From the NCBI GenBank assembly GCA_037903355.1, contig JBAJFE010000023.1:372001-436000 (forward strand): a stretch of 64,000 nucleotides of DNA. Reading direction: 5' to 3'. How positions within the stretch are numbered: the first letter of the stretch is position 1; each line of letters begins with the position of its first letter. The DNA comes from Trichuris trichiura (taxonomy: Eukaryota; Nematoda; Enoplea; Trichinellida; Trichuridae). Shown piece after piece: positions 1-10,817 of the stretch. The notes under the pieces are model-generated. The model made no database searches, had not been told where the DNA came from, and saw only the letters and a program-made list of their open reading frames with translations. Made by a program: the position numbers and the translations under genes.

Positions 1-1
1 C

Positions 2-3000
2 ATATTCATTCTGGAACTTGCTGCCGGCATTGCCTCCTACGTCCTCAGAAATGACGTAAGTGTTTACGCTTCTTTTTTTTCCCCTCTTTTACGTACGCAA
101 TAAAAATATGCAAATTCGTGCCCCAAGCGCGTACGTGAAGGTGTATTGATTCAATTGTCGCCCTGAATGAGCTGCAAAGAGCGAAAAACATCGTTCGACC
201 ATAATTGGCAAGCGAGAAGGGCTTTTTTCGCGTTCTCGTCAATGAGTACAAACATCCGCTTTTGTATTGGTCTTATTAGGCACTTTAGCTTGTATATTCA
301 ATAGTTGAAGTTGTTCAAATGCTTAACGCACTCTATTCATGTATTCGTACATCGCTTAGGGGCGATTCCGCTAATGGTCATTTGTCCTTGTTGGGCGCCT
401 AATTCGTGCGGCGAAAAATGCCCTCTTCCATTTAAGGCTGTTTTTCGTTCGCGCTAAGATGTCCATTTTGAAATGAGTTACGAATAGTAAAACAATAAGT
501 ATTCCTCTCGATAGGTGGCGCTGCAATCGCGCGGCGGAGAAGCTGTATTTTTCAGTTTTAAATATAAAGGGCAATAAACATAGCTGTCCAAGGATCCCTC
601 TGCGTATTGTTCCTTACAGGGTTATTTTCTTAGTAATTTGCATATTGAAAAGTTCGGCGGTTGGATTGTAGCGGCCTGCTTTAAAAAGGCTTACTGTCCA
701 GCAAAGCGAGTCGCTATTTGAAAGTCAGGTTACATCGACGGGTTGCTATAAGTTTGTAAAAATTTGCATATATTTTTTTGTCGCGCGCGCGCGCCAAACT
801 ACGGTATTAAAGAGACGCGTTGATTGCTTTCCTTTGTTTTTCTTCCTATTTAGTAGTGAAGAGTTTTTTGCTTTTTGATTATTTTTATTTACAATCCGTC
901 GCGCTGTCGACTTGAAGAAACAAGCAGCATTGACGCAACGGATTTTTGTTTGTTTTTTTTTTATAAACCAACCGCACGCTTCGACTGTCGGTTAAGTTGG
1001 TCGTAAAATTTGACGGCTATTCATTAGGCTTTAATGTCAGGTCGTAAACTTGTTGGCGCTACGCTTTTAAGCGCGAGTCGACTCAATGGGCGAGCGTAAA
1101 AATAGAGTTGGGCCACCGCGAAGAATCGGCGGCGGCCGAAAAGCGCCAAAAACTACGCCGGGCGATGCATTTGTCCTTTTTCGAACTTGATTATCTCTCC
1201 ATGTTTGAGTAAAGCTTTGCTGACATTGGTTTTCGTCCGTAAAAACTCGTCCATCGTCAAATTCGGTTTCCCCGTTGGACACTGCGAATGTTTTGCAAAA
1301 GTTGCAATGCCGCTTGAGTCAAAGCGATCATTAACGCTTAGCGCAAACTCGCGTTCATTCATCCGAAGCCTTTAATCACCTTCCTAATGGCGTAGTAAAG
1401 TTGTAGCTCGTAAAAGTGCTGTCCATATTACTTAAATACGTTTTTTTTTGAAAACGCTATTGGAATATGTTTCATATTTTCTTTTCGAAATCGTTTGGCT
1501 TTCTTAGCCGAATCTCTGCGTGACATTGTCCACATAAGGCAGCAGCGGGTGTCAATGGGGGTTTTAGTAATTTTCCTTCTTTGGTTATCCGTTGCTTTGC
1601 GTTGTTTACTACGTTTTGTTTAGGTGGAAGAATTGCTGGGCGAACGCGTTAAGCACGGAATGGAAAACTACAATCAAACCGGCTCCGAAGGTGTAACAAT
1701 GGCCTGGGATGCTTTACAACGCGAGGTAAGCTTTGTCGCCATATATATATATGTGTGAAATTTATTTTTGTCAGTTCAAGTGCTGCGGCACGAACAATTA
1801 TACCGACTGGTACCATGTGAAAGTTGGCCGAGTGCCAAAAAGTTGTTGTCATATACCTGCAGAAGAATGTAGTCCAAATTCCAAAGAAAATGATGATACT
1901 AACCATATGGCCGAATATATACATACGGAGGTATGCGCTCGGTTTTGTGTGGTCCTTTGTTGACGTGCTAATAATTATTATATGTTTTATTTTTTAAGGG
2001 ATGCATCGATGGGCTTAAAGATTGGGTTGTAAACAATGTAGCTGTGGTCGGTGGTGTTGCCTGCGGTGTGGCTGTTGTTCAGGTGAGACTCTTTAAGCAT
2101 ACACTGCTTTCTCTCTCTCTCTCTCTGTTGAGCATAGCGATACTTTACGCGCGCGTTCACTTTTCATTTGATGGGCACTTTTTATTTTTGTTCATTTGCG
2201 TTCGCTGGCGCGCGCGGCAGGCTCGTTGGCGGTGGGTTGAGAAGGAGCATGAACACTTCCTTTAAGCTGGTCAAAAATTCAGCTCAAATTCCTTCGTCAT
2301 CCCACGCTCGAAGGCGGCGAGTATTTGGCTGCTTAAATTATTTGACGTAAATATCTCTCCGTCTCCGCTTGCGAACCATTCAACTGTTTTTCGACCTCTC
2401 GTTTCAACAGCGGCGGCAGTGTCAACAATAAGCTGTTTCTATCTGTGCTCGCAAGATGAAGAAGAATCAAGAATTGCCGAGGCCAACCTGGCACGCACAT
2501 AGCAAAAGCGGCAAAGCGCTAACCGGATACGCCAATGAATAGAGTCGATGTTGACTGCTTGACGCAATGCGTACTATGCTAATTGTTTACAAATAATCTA
2601 TTCACATTGAAACGGCAAAGTTGACAACAATCGTAAAACACTACAATTGCTCTAAGGTTGTTAAGGGCAAAAAAGTTTAATATATTTTTTTAAAATTACT
2701 TCAGCTATTATAAATGTGTTTATAGATGGTAGGTTTATCCTTATCCTGCTACTTTGGATTGCTGGCACGTTTGTACGATTCAATATGAGCAACAACAACA
2801 ACAACAACGATGCATTTAATGATGCTATGTCATCCCATTGCTGTCGTCGCGAAAAGCGTTTTGTTTTGTCCGGTGATGGTTTTATTTTGTATATTTTGTT
2901 TTTTGATTTTTATTTTTAACATATTTTGTTGATTAGTAGGAAGCATGGACTACTCCCCTACCGCCGCTGCCGCCGCCTTCGCCCAAATGTAGACACATCT

Positions 3001-3249
3001 CCTTTCCTTTTTTGGCGTCTCGCAAAGTCGTCCGGTTGCTTTGATTTCTGCTTTTGCATCGCCCTTTTTGCGAGCTTAGTTTTTAATTCGAGCTCGAAGC
3101 GTCCTAGTAAATAATAATAATAATAAATACTTTATACCGTACGCGTAACAACAACAACGTACAAAAACGTATTTCAGATATTGGGCATATGCTTTTCCTG
3201 CTGTCTTTCCAAAAGCATACTGAAAGACTACGAAGAATACTTCTACTGA
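2..3249 (+). CDS. Tetraspanin, 3' part of the gene (5' end outside the window)
   Basis: Five exons are visible: 2-55, 1624-1725, 1775-1930, 1999-2082 and 3178-3249 (stop TGA at 3247). All junctions are GT-AG and phase 0. The first exon encodes the end of the third membrane helix. Exons 2-4 encode the large extracellular loop with the diagnostic CCG motif (FKCCGTNNY), then PKSCC and further cysteines, giving the six-cysteine pattern of CD151/CD9-like tetraspanins. The end of exon 4 is a Gly/Val/Ala-rich fourth helix. The last exon encodes a short cysteine-containing tail (CFSCC) typical of palmitoylated tetraspanin ends. Tetraspanins organise plasma-membrane or endosomal microdomains; the partner here cannot be inferred. 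The N-terminal two helices lie upstream of base 1. Family assignment is firm; the orthologue is not. Confidence 0.93.
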
Positions 3250-4074
3250 AAAAGATGGCGCTCGCGTCGCTGTACGTTCTTTTTTAAAAAAAAAAGACCT
3301 TACTTATACACATGGTCGAATTGCCGCCGCTACCATTTTTTTTCCCGCCTTTTAAGGGGTATTAATCCTTTATATTTTTTAACCATTGCGTCGCACGACT
3401 TGCATTGTTAGCTCGGCATGAATTGCGGCCGCCTACTTTTTAAAGCAAAAAATTTAACGGAGGGGAATGAGTTGTCATCATTGTCGTTGTTGTTTTTGTT
3501 GTTGTCGTCATTGGATATATCCCGTTTGCTTGAATCCTTACAAGGCGGCATCTCTCTCTCGCTCTGTCAGTGGCCAAATGCTTATACAATTGTCTCTTTG
3601 CTACTTATATACATATATGCTTATTTTTTTAAAAACGTATATCCCATTTTTGAACGTTGGGAAGTTGTCAAAGCTTATCTTTTTTCCCTCTCTTTTTGTT
3701 ATCGCTACGGAATACGCGTATACGTAGAAATATAGTGGCGGAAAGAGAAAGGTATGTATATACTTACGTGTACGTGTGTAAGTGTAATAAAAGTGAGTTG
3801 GCGAAGCTGCTGCTGCTGCTGCTGTTCGGATGAGCTGGTTGCATAGAGGGCGCCAATGTAGCGCCAGCTTGCCAAGGGCGCCGTAAGGCATTGGTGATTG
3901 GTCGACAAAGTTGAATAGATTCGTAGACATTGACGACGAAGCGTGCAGCTGCTGCCATCCGGAACCCTTTCGTTGTCGTCGTACACTTCTGGCCAGTAGC
4001 AGTTTTAACGTTGCCGCCGCGCGAGTGCCAAAGATCGCGATCGTTTCACAAGAGAAATACGAAGCGAACGGAAA
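3250..4074. other. Intergenic, tetraspanin to small heat-shock gene
   Basis: No supported gene. The stretch is T-rich with a short CTG/CAG run near 3808 and a TCTCTC tract near 3550. Open frames here have no recognisable domain and none begins with a convincing exon. Confidence 0.5.
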
Positions 4075-4511
4075 ATGTCTTCACCGGAAATCCCGTTACC
4101 CGTCCGTCATGATTGGACTGCCGACATGTGGGACTGGCCGTTGCAGTCGAACGAAGGTATAGCGCGCGTAAAGAACGACGCCAGCGGATTCGAAGTGAAC
4201 CTCGAAGTACCCTACTTTACGCCGAATGAAATTGAGGTAATAATTTGCATAAAAAAATCATTTTCTTTAAAAAAGCGAAAGAAAAAGTAGTTCTCTATTT
4301 GGTTATTGGTTCTACTATTGACTAGGTGAAACTGCTTGGCGACGAGTTGGTGATCCACTGCGCTCACAGGGCTCGTACCGACCAGTTTGGCAGCATTGCT
4401 CGAGAAGTTCATCGATGCTATCGTTTGCCTCACGATATCGATCCAACAAGCCTCAAGTCCTACCTCAATCAGCGGGGTATATTGACCATATCGGCAACGA
4501 AAAAGAAGTGA
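4075..4511 (+). CDS. Small heat-shock protein (alpha-crystallin domain), 115 aa
   Basis: Two exons, 4075-4236 and 4326-4511, joined at phase 0 across an 89-nt intron. The product is almost only an alpha-crystallin domain: FEVNLEVPYFTPNEIE, then VKLLGDELVIHCAH, then REVHRCYRLPHDIDP and the end strand RGILTISA. It is an ATP-independent holdase that binds unfolding clients. The N-terminal arm (about 30 residues, WDWP) is short and there is almost no C-terminal extension, only KKK after the last strand, so the usual I/V-x-I/V oligomerisation motif is absent. That architecture resembles the short 12-kDa class of nematode sHSPs, which are often monomers or small oligomers. The intron carries one copy of the recurrent octamer TTTGCATA (4244). 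A poly(A) signal lies at 4775. Confidence 0.92.
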
Positions 4512-4774
4512 TCAATTGAAACCCAAATGGCGCCTTTTCCCTTTGCTTAGCGCGCCTCCCCATCATTTTCTTTTCTTTTTGCATGCTTTCCTTTTATTCT
4601 TATTCTTATTATTACTATGTTTTTGTTTCTGTCCAAATAAGATTTTACGTAGCCACACGGTGGGAAGAAGGAAGGTTGAAGGTGTTGTAGACGCACGATT
4701 ACTACTATGGTAACAAGCACACAATGGAATAATGGGCAAAGAGGACGAGACGGTTGTAGACAGGCTTAACATTA

Positions 4775-4780
4775 AATAAA
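4775..4780 (+). terminator. Poly(A) signal of the small heat-shock gene
   Basis: AATAAA about 264 nt after the stop codon, in a T-rich 3' flank. It is the first canonical signal downstream; cleavage site not determinable. Confidence 0.5.
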
Positions 4781-5735
4781 GTCTCTTTTTCCCTTTAACG
4801 ATTGGCCAAAAGAATTTTTTCTTTCCTTTGGTCGTCATCATCCCTTGCATGCCTTTACATTATTAAATTCATCTTTGTCAAAGTTGGCCTGCAAGCAGAC
4901 GACGACGCGAGCAACGCGCGCGCCCTCTGGCGGCGGGCATTAATTTGCATAATAATCTACTTGTTAACCTTCTTTTTTCCATTAATCTATCGCGTATTCA
5001 GTTTGGACGAAGGGATTTTTAAATGTTGCCTATAAGGTTATGCCAATGGAGTGAATATTAAGTGACGACGATGGAGCAGACAAAGAGGGAGTAAGAATCG
5101 GTTGCCGGCGGTGATGAATAGTTGTGGTGTATGTTTGCCCCGTTTCGTCGTCGGCCGTTGCCGCCGACAGTTGCGATCAGCTGACGGGACGGGCATCCGC
5201 TATTGTTGATTCCACGAGTGGTTAAGTGGCGCACTCTTTGGAACAGTTGTCCCGCCTGTGACAACATGCCATTATATTCTACCATAGAGCAGACGACGTA
5301 TGGCGCCTTTGGAGCGACACGCGCATATACCACTTCCAACTTGCAAACGCTGAAAGAGACGTACTTACGTCTCTCTCTCTCTTCTCGTATGGTCAGTATC
5401 CAATGTGCTTTCATTCATCTTGCGCGCGTAATGGAACTTATCAATAGGAGATATTCCATTGTTTACTGTTTTCCATTGCGACGCAAAGCCAAAGCTCTTA
5501 ACGGATACAACTCTGAAAGGCTTAACGAAAGCGCGCTACGGCGAGCGAGCGAATATATTATAAGCAAAAAGTGAAGGGCGTTTAGTCGATTGCGTAGTTG
5601 TTGTAAACAAAAAGAGTAAATAAACGTATAGCCCACAAGTAACAGCTGCGTACGTCGCTCTATCGACGCGGTTTGAAAAGGTTGGCTTGTTATGTTAAAA
5701 ATAAATTTTGAAAGAAGCGTTGAAATGCCTTCCTC

Positions 5736-5769
5736 TTAGGCTTAGGCTTACGATTAAGGTTAAGCCTAC
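5736..5769. repeat. Interstitial TTAGGC block, partly palindromic
   Basis: Two perfect TTAGGC units followed by degenerate units and then the reverse orientation (TTAAGCCTA), so the block can fold on itself. A mate in opposite orientation lies at about 6298-6321 (CGCCTAAGCC). TTAGGC is the nematode telomere unit; these are short internal blocks, not a telomere. Confidence 0.7.
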
Positions 5770-6583
5770 AAGTGGGGAGGGAAATTGTAGTTGGACAACG
5801 GCTTCGGATTCCCTCCGGGCATCTATACGCGAGCTTTAGCCGCTATTGAGAGCGTAGTATTCGGATAGGATATGCAAAATCGAGTTGGGAAGTTTTCGCA
5901 GAGGAAAGAGGCGACAAAAACGGAACAACTTGACCATCAAAAGGCAAAAGATTAACTGGGAAAAAAATTTACGAATACTTACCTGCCTGCTTGCCTACCA
6001 TAAAGCCCATTCAGCAAGAAAAAAGTGTTGAGCGTACGCGCGTACAACGTTTGTAGCAAATTCGTCAATGGAACGAATCTCTTCAATGGAAATAGTCCAA
6101 GCCGGTTTAGGGAAGCATTTCTACAACCTCTTTTGGCCATTGGAAAATTTTGCAATCGCCTTAGGGCAGCGCGGCGGCCTGCTACGCCAAAACTGAAGCG
6201 CAATTCAACTTTAACCCAACGAAAAAAAAGAAAGGCGGGTAAGAGTAAACGTTAAATAAATTATACCGCAGAAACGCAAGAAAATAAATTCGAATTCTTA
6301 CGCTTACGCCTAAGCCTACGTACAGTTTTTAAATTCAAACGAAAAGATAATAACAAAAATGATTCGCAGGTACATAGGAAAAGGCGGCGGCAATTTTTGG
6401 ACACAAGCTTAAGGGGCGCAATTAAAAATTATTAAATCATTTTGTCGCTTAACTACGAGCCTTGGGCAACTGGGCAAAAAAAATAACGGCGCTCAAATGG
6501 CGGAAATCTTGTTCGTAGTTCTTACTGTAAATAGAAAGCGCGTCATTTTCTAAAAACGAAACGATTCGCAGGTACCTTTGTTT

Positions 6584-7269
6584 TTATTCGCGTCTATTCG
6601 AGCAGGACGGGGCCGTTTCGAAAAGTTTCGCTGGTTGTCGAAATGCCGAAGTGGTTCCCGAAAATTCGGCATACCTTTCGCGTACTTTAGCGGCCCATTT
6701 GTTGACGGTATCCGTGACGAAGACGCCGACAGTGCAATCGAGAAAGCTCCTCAATTCTCCAGGTCTATTTTCGTTTTTTTCGTATTCCATTGCCTGCTCG
6801 AGCATGTCGAACTTGTCAAGATCGCGAACCAACATGGCCTCTTTGGTCATACCACGCTCGAACTCGTCGAACAAACGAATAACTTGGTCGGCCATGTTTG
6901 CTACAACGCTCAGAGATTAAAGACAACGAAGGCAACAATAGTCTCCTTTTTTTTACCGGGCAACAATTCGCATATTTTTTCCATGGCTGCCCTTTCCCAT
7001 TGGAACTTCGCTTGCTTGCTGATGTTGCAGGCGGGAGTAATATCGCCTATTATACTCTCGGCTAAATCGTGAACCAAAGCCATTTTGACGCAGTGATTAA
7101 AATCGACCCCTTCCTTCTTGGTGTCCACGCAAAACATGAGCATTGCCATTCGATACATGTGTCCAGCAACGGTTTCCGGATTTCTGACGTTATTATTCAC
7201 CCATCCGGTACGAGGCAAGTGTTTTAAACGAGCAAGAAGTTCGCAAAACGTCAGCACGTTGTCGCACAT
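6584..7269 (-). CDS. HDDC2: HD-domain 5'-deoxynucleotidase HDDC2-like, 209 aa
   Basis: Two exons on the minus strand: 7269-6957 and 6900-6584, with one 56-nt GT-AG intron. The N-terminus (LKHLPRTGWVNNNV) is the HDDC2 signature. Metal-binding residues of the HD phosphohydrolase fold are visible: His37 (VAGHMYRM), His67-Asp68 (ALVHDLAESIIGD) with Glu71 and Asp76, and a later Asp in DLDKFDML. The human protein is 204 aa, so length fits. The family dephosphorylates deoxyribonucleoside 5'-monophosphates. A splice-acceptor-like T-tract plus GCAG ends 16 nt upstream of the ATG. The stop codon TAA sits inside an AATAAA sequence. It is divergent from the DHHC gene, with start codons about 400 bp apart. 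Confidence 0.94.
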
Positions 7270-7672
7270 GCAACTAGTTGCTATCCTGCAAAAAAAAAAT
7301 ACTCAACTTCAAGCTCAACGTGCAACTTCGCGCCACCGGCCCTTATAAGGGAATGACGCAATTGCCAGTCGGCGGGTATAGTCCAAAGAGGGCAATAAAC
7401 GATTAACGGTAAGGTTAAAAAATAAAACGGGCCAACATTTTAAAAAATCTAAAGAAAACAGCGAATAGTTGAATTCGACTATACAGTATTTTGATTCGCA
7501 GGGACATATGTTACGGTAGAACAGGTCTGGCTTGTCAGACCGACGAGAAAACGCCTTTTCGAAGGTGCCATTATGAACTAGCCGCCTTGGCGGGAATTGT
7601 AGCTTCGATTTACGACGTTTGCAATATGTTTTTCAAAACGGGAAGAAGCGTTGCGGCTAGCGCTGGTCCATT
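7270..7672. promoter_or_regulatory. Shared upstream region of HDDC2 (-) and DHHC (+)
   Basis: The only non-coding DNA between two divergent start codons, so it probably contains both promoters. It holds a perfect 12-bp palindrome CCCTTATAAGGG with a TATA-like centre near 7340, and a TACAGTA followed by GATTCGCAGG near 7482-7502. An open frame at 7491-7676 has no recognisable domain. Bidirectional promoter use is an inference from layout. Confidence 0.45.
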
Positions 7673-8860
7673 ATGAGGTTCGTGAGGCGCCTTTGGTCGG
7701 CCACACGATTCAGAAGAGAATGGTGCGTTCAGGACAGCTGCGGCATTGCTTGCGCCATTATGACATGGTAAAAAAATTCTTCCGCGAGCATGTCGCGCAT
7801 CGTTGATTCCGCGTTTTAGGATTTTGCTTGCGTTCGGCGAATTCGCCGTTGTTACAGTGCTTATTTCCTACTCGTCCGGTTCCATCTTGCACAGTTTTAT
7901 TCACGGCATTGTCTTCCACATTTTACTATTTCTAGCCTTTGCCAGCCACCTGAAGACTATGCTTACTGATCCCGTAAGGATAACGCCATACGTTGATCAT
8001 CGATTTTAATTTCTACGTCATCATTAGGGTGCTGTGCCGAAAGGAAATGCGTCAGAGGAGAATATTCAACGTATGAGACTTCTACACGGTCGTCCCTTTT
8101 ATAGGTGCGCCAAATGCTATAGCATAAAGCCGGAAAGAGCCCATCACTGCAGGTAATGACTGTATAACTGTCGACTTGCTTTGTTTTAATTCCATTTATT
8201 GAAGCATATGCCAACGTTGTATACGCAAAATGGACCATCACTGCCCGTGGGTAAATAACTGCGTAGGGGAAAGCAACCAAAAGTATTTTGTACTTTTCGC
8301 CGTACGTTTCATTGTTTACTTTAACGTTCCGTCAAATAACCCAGTCGGTCTTCTTTAGTTTTACATTGCTCTGCTTTCTATGCACGCCATCTATTGGGCA
8401 GTTTGGAAATTTTTGTTATGCTTCGAAATGGAATGGAAAGGTAGGCGTGGTCAATTCGCTTTTTTTTTGATTGTCACGCCAATTTGAAAGCGAATTTTTC
8501 AATTAGGATGCAGCAATTTTTCGCCCACGGCCACAACCGTCATACTGATTGTTCTCCTTTGCGAAGCCATATTCTTTTCCGTATTTACGATAATTATTTT
8601 TTGTATGCAAATGTACGCAATATATACGGACGAAACGGTAGGTTGGAATTGCCCCTTTGGGAATGTTGCCGCTGAGGAATTACGATTTTGCCCATTTTTA
8701 GACCATCGAACAGCTGAAGCACGAAAGGAGAACGGGAAAAGTTAGGCACAGTCATTTGTCCAGTTTAAAAGCCGTTTTTGGTGACAAAATATCGTTAGAA
8801 TGGTTGAATCCGTTGGTAGTGCCACTTCACACGGTTAAACCGAGCGAACATACCGTTTAG
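7673..8860 (+). CDS. DHHC palmitoyltransferase, ZDHHC3/7 (GODZ) type, 280 aa
   Basis: Seven exons: 7673-7767, 7820-7973, 8028-8152, 8205-8301, 8359-8440, 8507-8637 and 8702-8860. All introns are GT-AG, 52-69 nt, and phase is kept throughout. It S-acylates cysteines of membrane proteins, in this subfamily mainly at the Golgi. The zinc-finger core from about residue 110 runs [38 protein letters not shown]; the catalytic DHHC is at 135-138. The DPG motif (MLTDPGAVPKG) and the TTxE motif (TDETTIEQL) follow the usual order. Four hydrophobic helices are present: two before the core and two after ([12 protein letters not shown] and [14 protein letters not shown]). The human relative is about 300 aa. 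The start ATG is the first in frame. The C-terminal tail has no PDZ ligand. Confidence 0.94.
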
Positions 8861-10817
8861 CAGTTAATGGCGTGTCCAGCTTGGTTTGTTCCCCAATTTT
8901 CTTTTTTTTTCTTACAAAACGAGTCAGTGTTCATTTTTCTATAGTGTTTGCCATTTTATTTGTGTTTGTTCTACGTTGGCGGTATGTGTGTACGTTGCGC
9001 AACCTGCTGCTAAACATTTTCTGAATGCTCTTGTTAACTGCAGTCATTTCTACGTTTTTTTGCTGAAGCGTTCACTTTTTTCGAGCTCGTACCTGAAGCT
9101 CTTTTATCTCACCGGTACAGTACTGCTTTTCGGCAAATGCAATGATCGATTCATTGTTTTATTCAGACGCAGGTTGCTGTGACGTGTAAAAGAATTACAG
9201 CGTGGCAGGTTCCACCTTTGATAATGACTGGTTATGTTTGCGTATCTTTCAAATTCACCTTAAAAGCTATGGTAAAACTGCTATTATTGCAATCTTGTGA
9301 ACGATCCGCCGCTGCTTTCAAAGGATCTGCGCAGTTTTTTAATCACAGCATCTTTAATTATTCGGGGCGACGACTGACGCACTATAAAAGCATAGCTGAA
9401 AGTGTAATATTAAAATTTTTGCGTACGAGAAATAAGCAGCTTTAAATCTGTATTTTTGCAAGCTCATTTGGCAGCCCGAAAGGTATTACACTTAATCATT
9501 ATTCAAAATATGTTATTATGCAAATTTAGGTAAGGATTTCAACTTAAAAGAAAAGAGAGTAATTGCGCTCATTCTATATTTCTAATTAGCTAAGCAAGCC
9601 TTAATTTTTTTACTAAACCTAAACGGCGCTCACTCATTGCGGCAAATGGAAGAATTGACTGCGTTCAACAAAATTCAAATTGTTTACCTGCATTACAAAT
9701 GTCGTACTGTACATCCCGCATTTTGGCCAGAGCCAGAGTCCAGGTGGCTGATTTATTTTATTCTTTAGCATAGAGATAAATATACAAGCTAGTAATTATT
9801 ATTTTTTAGCTTTCTTCGTTGCTGCGAACTTTTTAAAAATGTTTTGACGCGAGAAATTTGCCAGAATCACGTTTTGACGCACAAGTCATAATCTACCTAT
9901 TTTGAATGCTAGTAGCCTTAGGTATAAATGCCCTAAGACTTGTGGACTAATGCAGCCCTTTAAAGAATTCCACAGGGAAGCAGCCAGATGGCACAAATCT
10001 ATACAATATCCTTAATAGGTCAGTACAAAATCCATACAAGCTGAAACCATCCATCTTAACCTTTAAGCTAGTCGCGTAGAGCTAACTTTACCTTCCAGAA
10101 AGGTCGGCGCCAGCATAGAAGCTTTTGTATGAGCTAAAAAAATTGCATATTTTCACTCACGTCAAAATATTGTAAGCATATTACGCTTATGAGCGCAAAA
10201 GTGTTCATAAATGCGGTCGCATTTAAATAAAGCTCACACTGCTGTGCGACTAAGTGGGAAAAGTTTAAATAACTGAAATGACAAGTCAAACCTGAAAACA
10301 AAATTAGGTGTACGGTATTACATATTCGAGACGATCTTTCGCGGCTTTCCATGAAATTGGTAGTCGTGCCGACATGCGTACTTGATAACGTCGTCAATCC
10401 GAAATGCTTTAAGTCAGCGACTTTCGAATCAAGTCGTGCGACAAGCTTTTAAAATAACGTTCGAGCATAATAATATTTTGCCAATTTTAACTTTATAAAA
10501 TTTTTTGAACTTTGCTTCACAGGGAAAAAAGTGCGTTTTCTGCAGCAGTCGCGCGTTTTGCAACATACTTGAAGATAACAACGGTAGAGCATTTTGTTGC
10601 CTGCACATCATATGGTTACTGTACTCCTAACGAGTTGGCTGGTATTTTTGAATAAAACGTCTTTGCTACGGTTTTTTCAGCAAGCCGCGAAGTTTCGATA
10701 ATCCTCTTAAATTTGCAGGCAAATAAAAAACAGTTTTCTTTGGTTAAGCCGAGATCTTTGTCGCTTTTGCCCTGGTCAAAATATGTGAATTTTTGCTTAA
10801 CCGCCTCCTATCTTTAG
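8861..10817. other. Intergenic, AT-rich, no supported gene
   Basis: Separates the DHHC gene from CDC23. Open frames at 8886-9445 and, on the minus strand, 10134-10611 show low-complexity T/A-driven composition and no domain. A 40-codon ATG frame at 9646-9768 (begins MEELTAFNKI, ends SRWLIYFIL) looks more protein-like but is unsupported. One octamer TATGCAAA at 9517. Confidence 0.5.

Larger units (their letters stand above)
4512..6583. other. Intergenic, no supported gene; TTAGGC repeats
   Basis: Holds the 3' flank of the small heat-shock gene and the downstream flank of the minus-strand HDDC2 gene. Long open frames occur on both strands around 5058-5574 and 5979-6255, but they overlap antisense to one another and match no family I recognise. 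Two interstitial telomere-like blocks occur, near 5736 and 6298, in opposite orientation. The motif GATTCGCAGGTAC is present twice (6361 and 6563). Confidence 0.5.

Noticed and set aside
5058..5574. Overlapping long frames on both strands (118 and 123 codons)
   Set aside because: They are antisense to each other, the plus frame starts at TTG, and neither has a domain or splice context.
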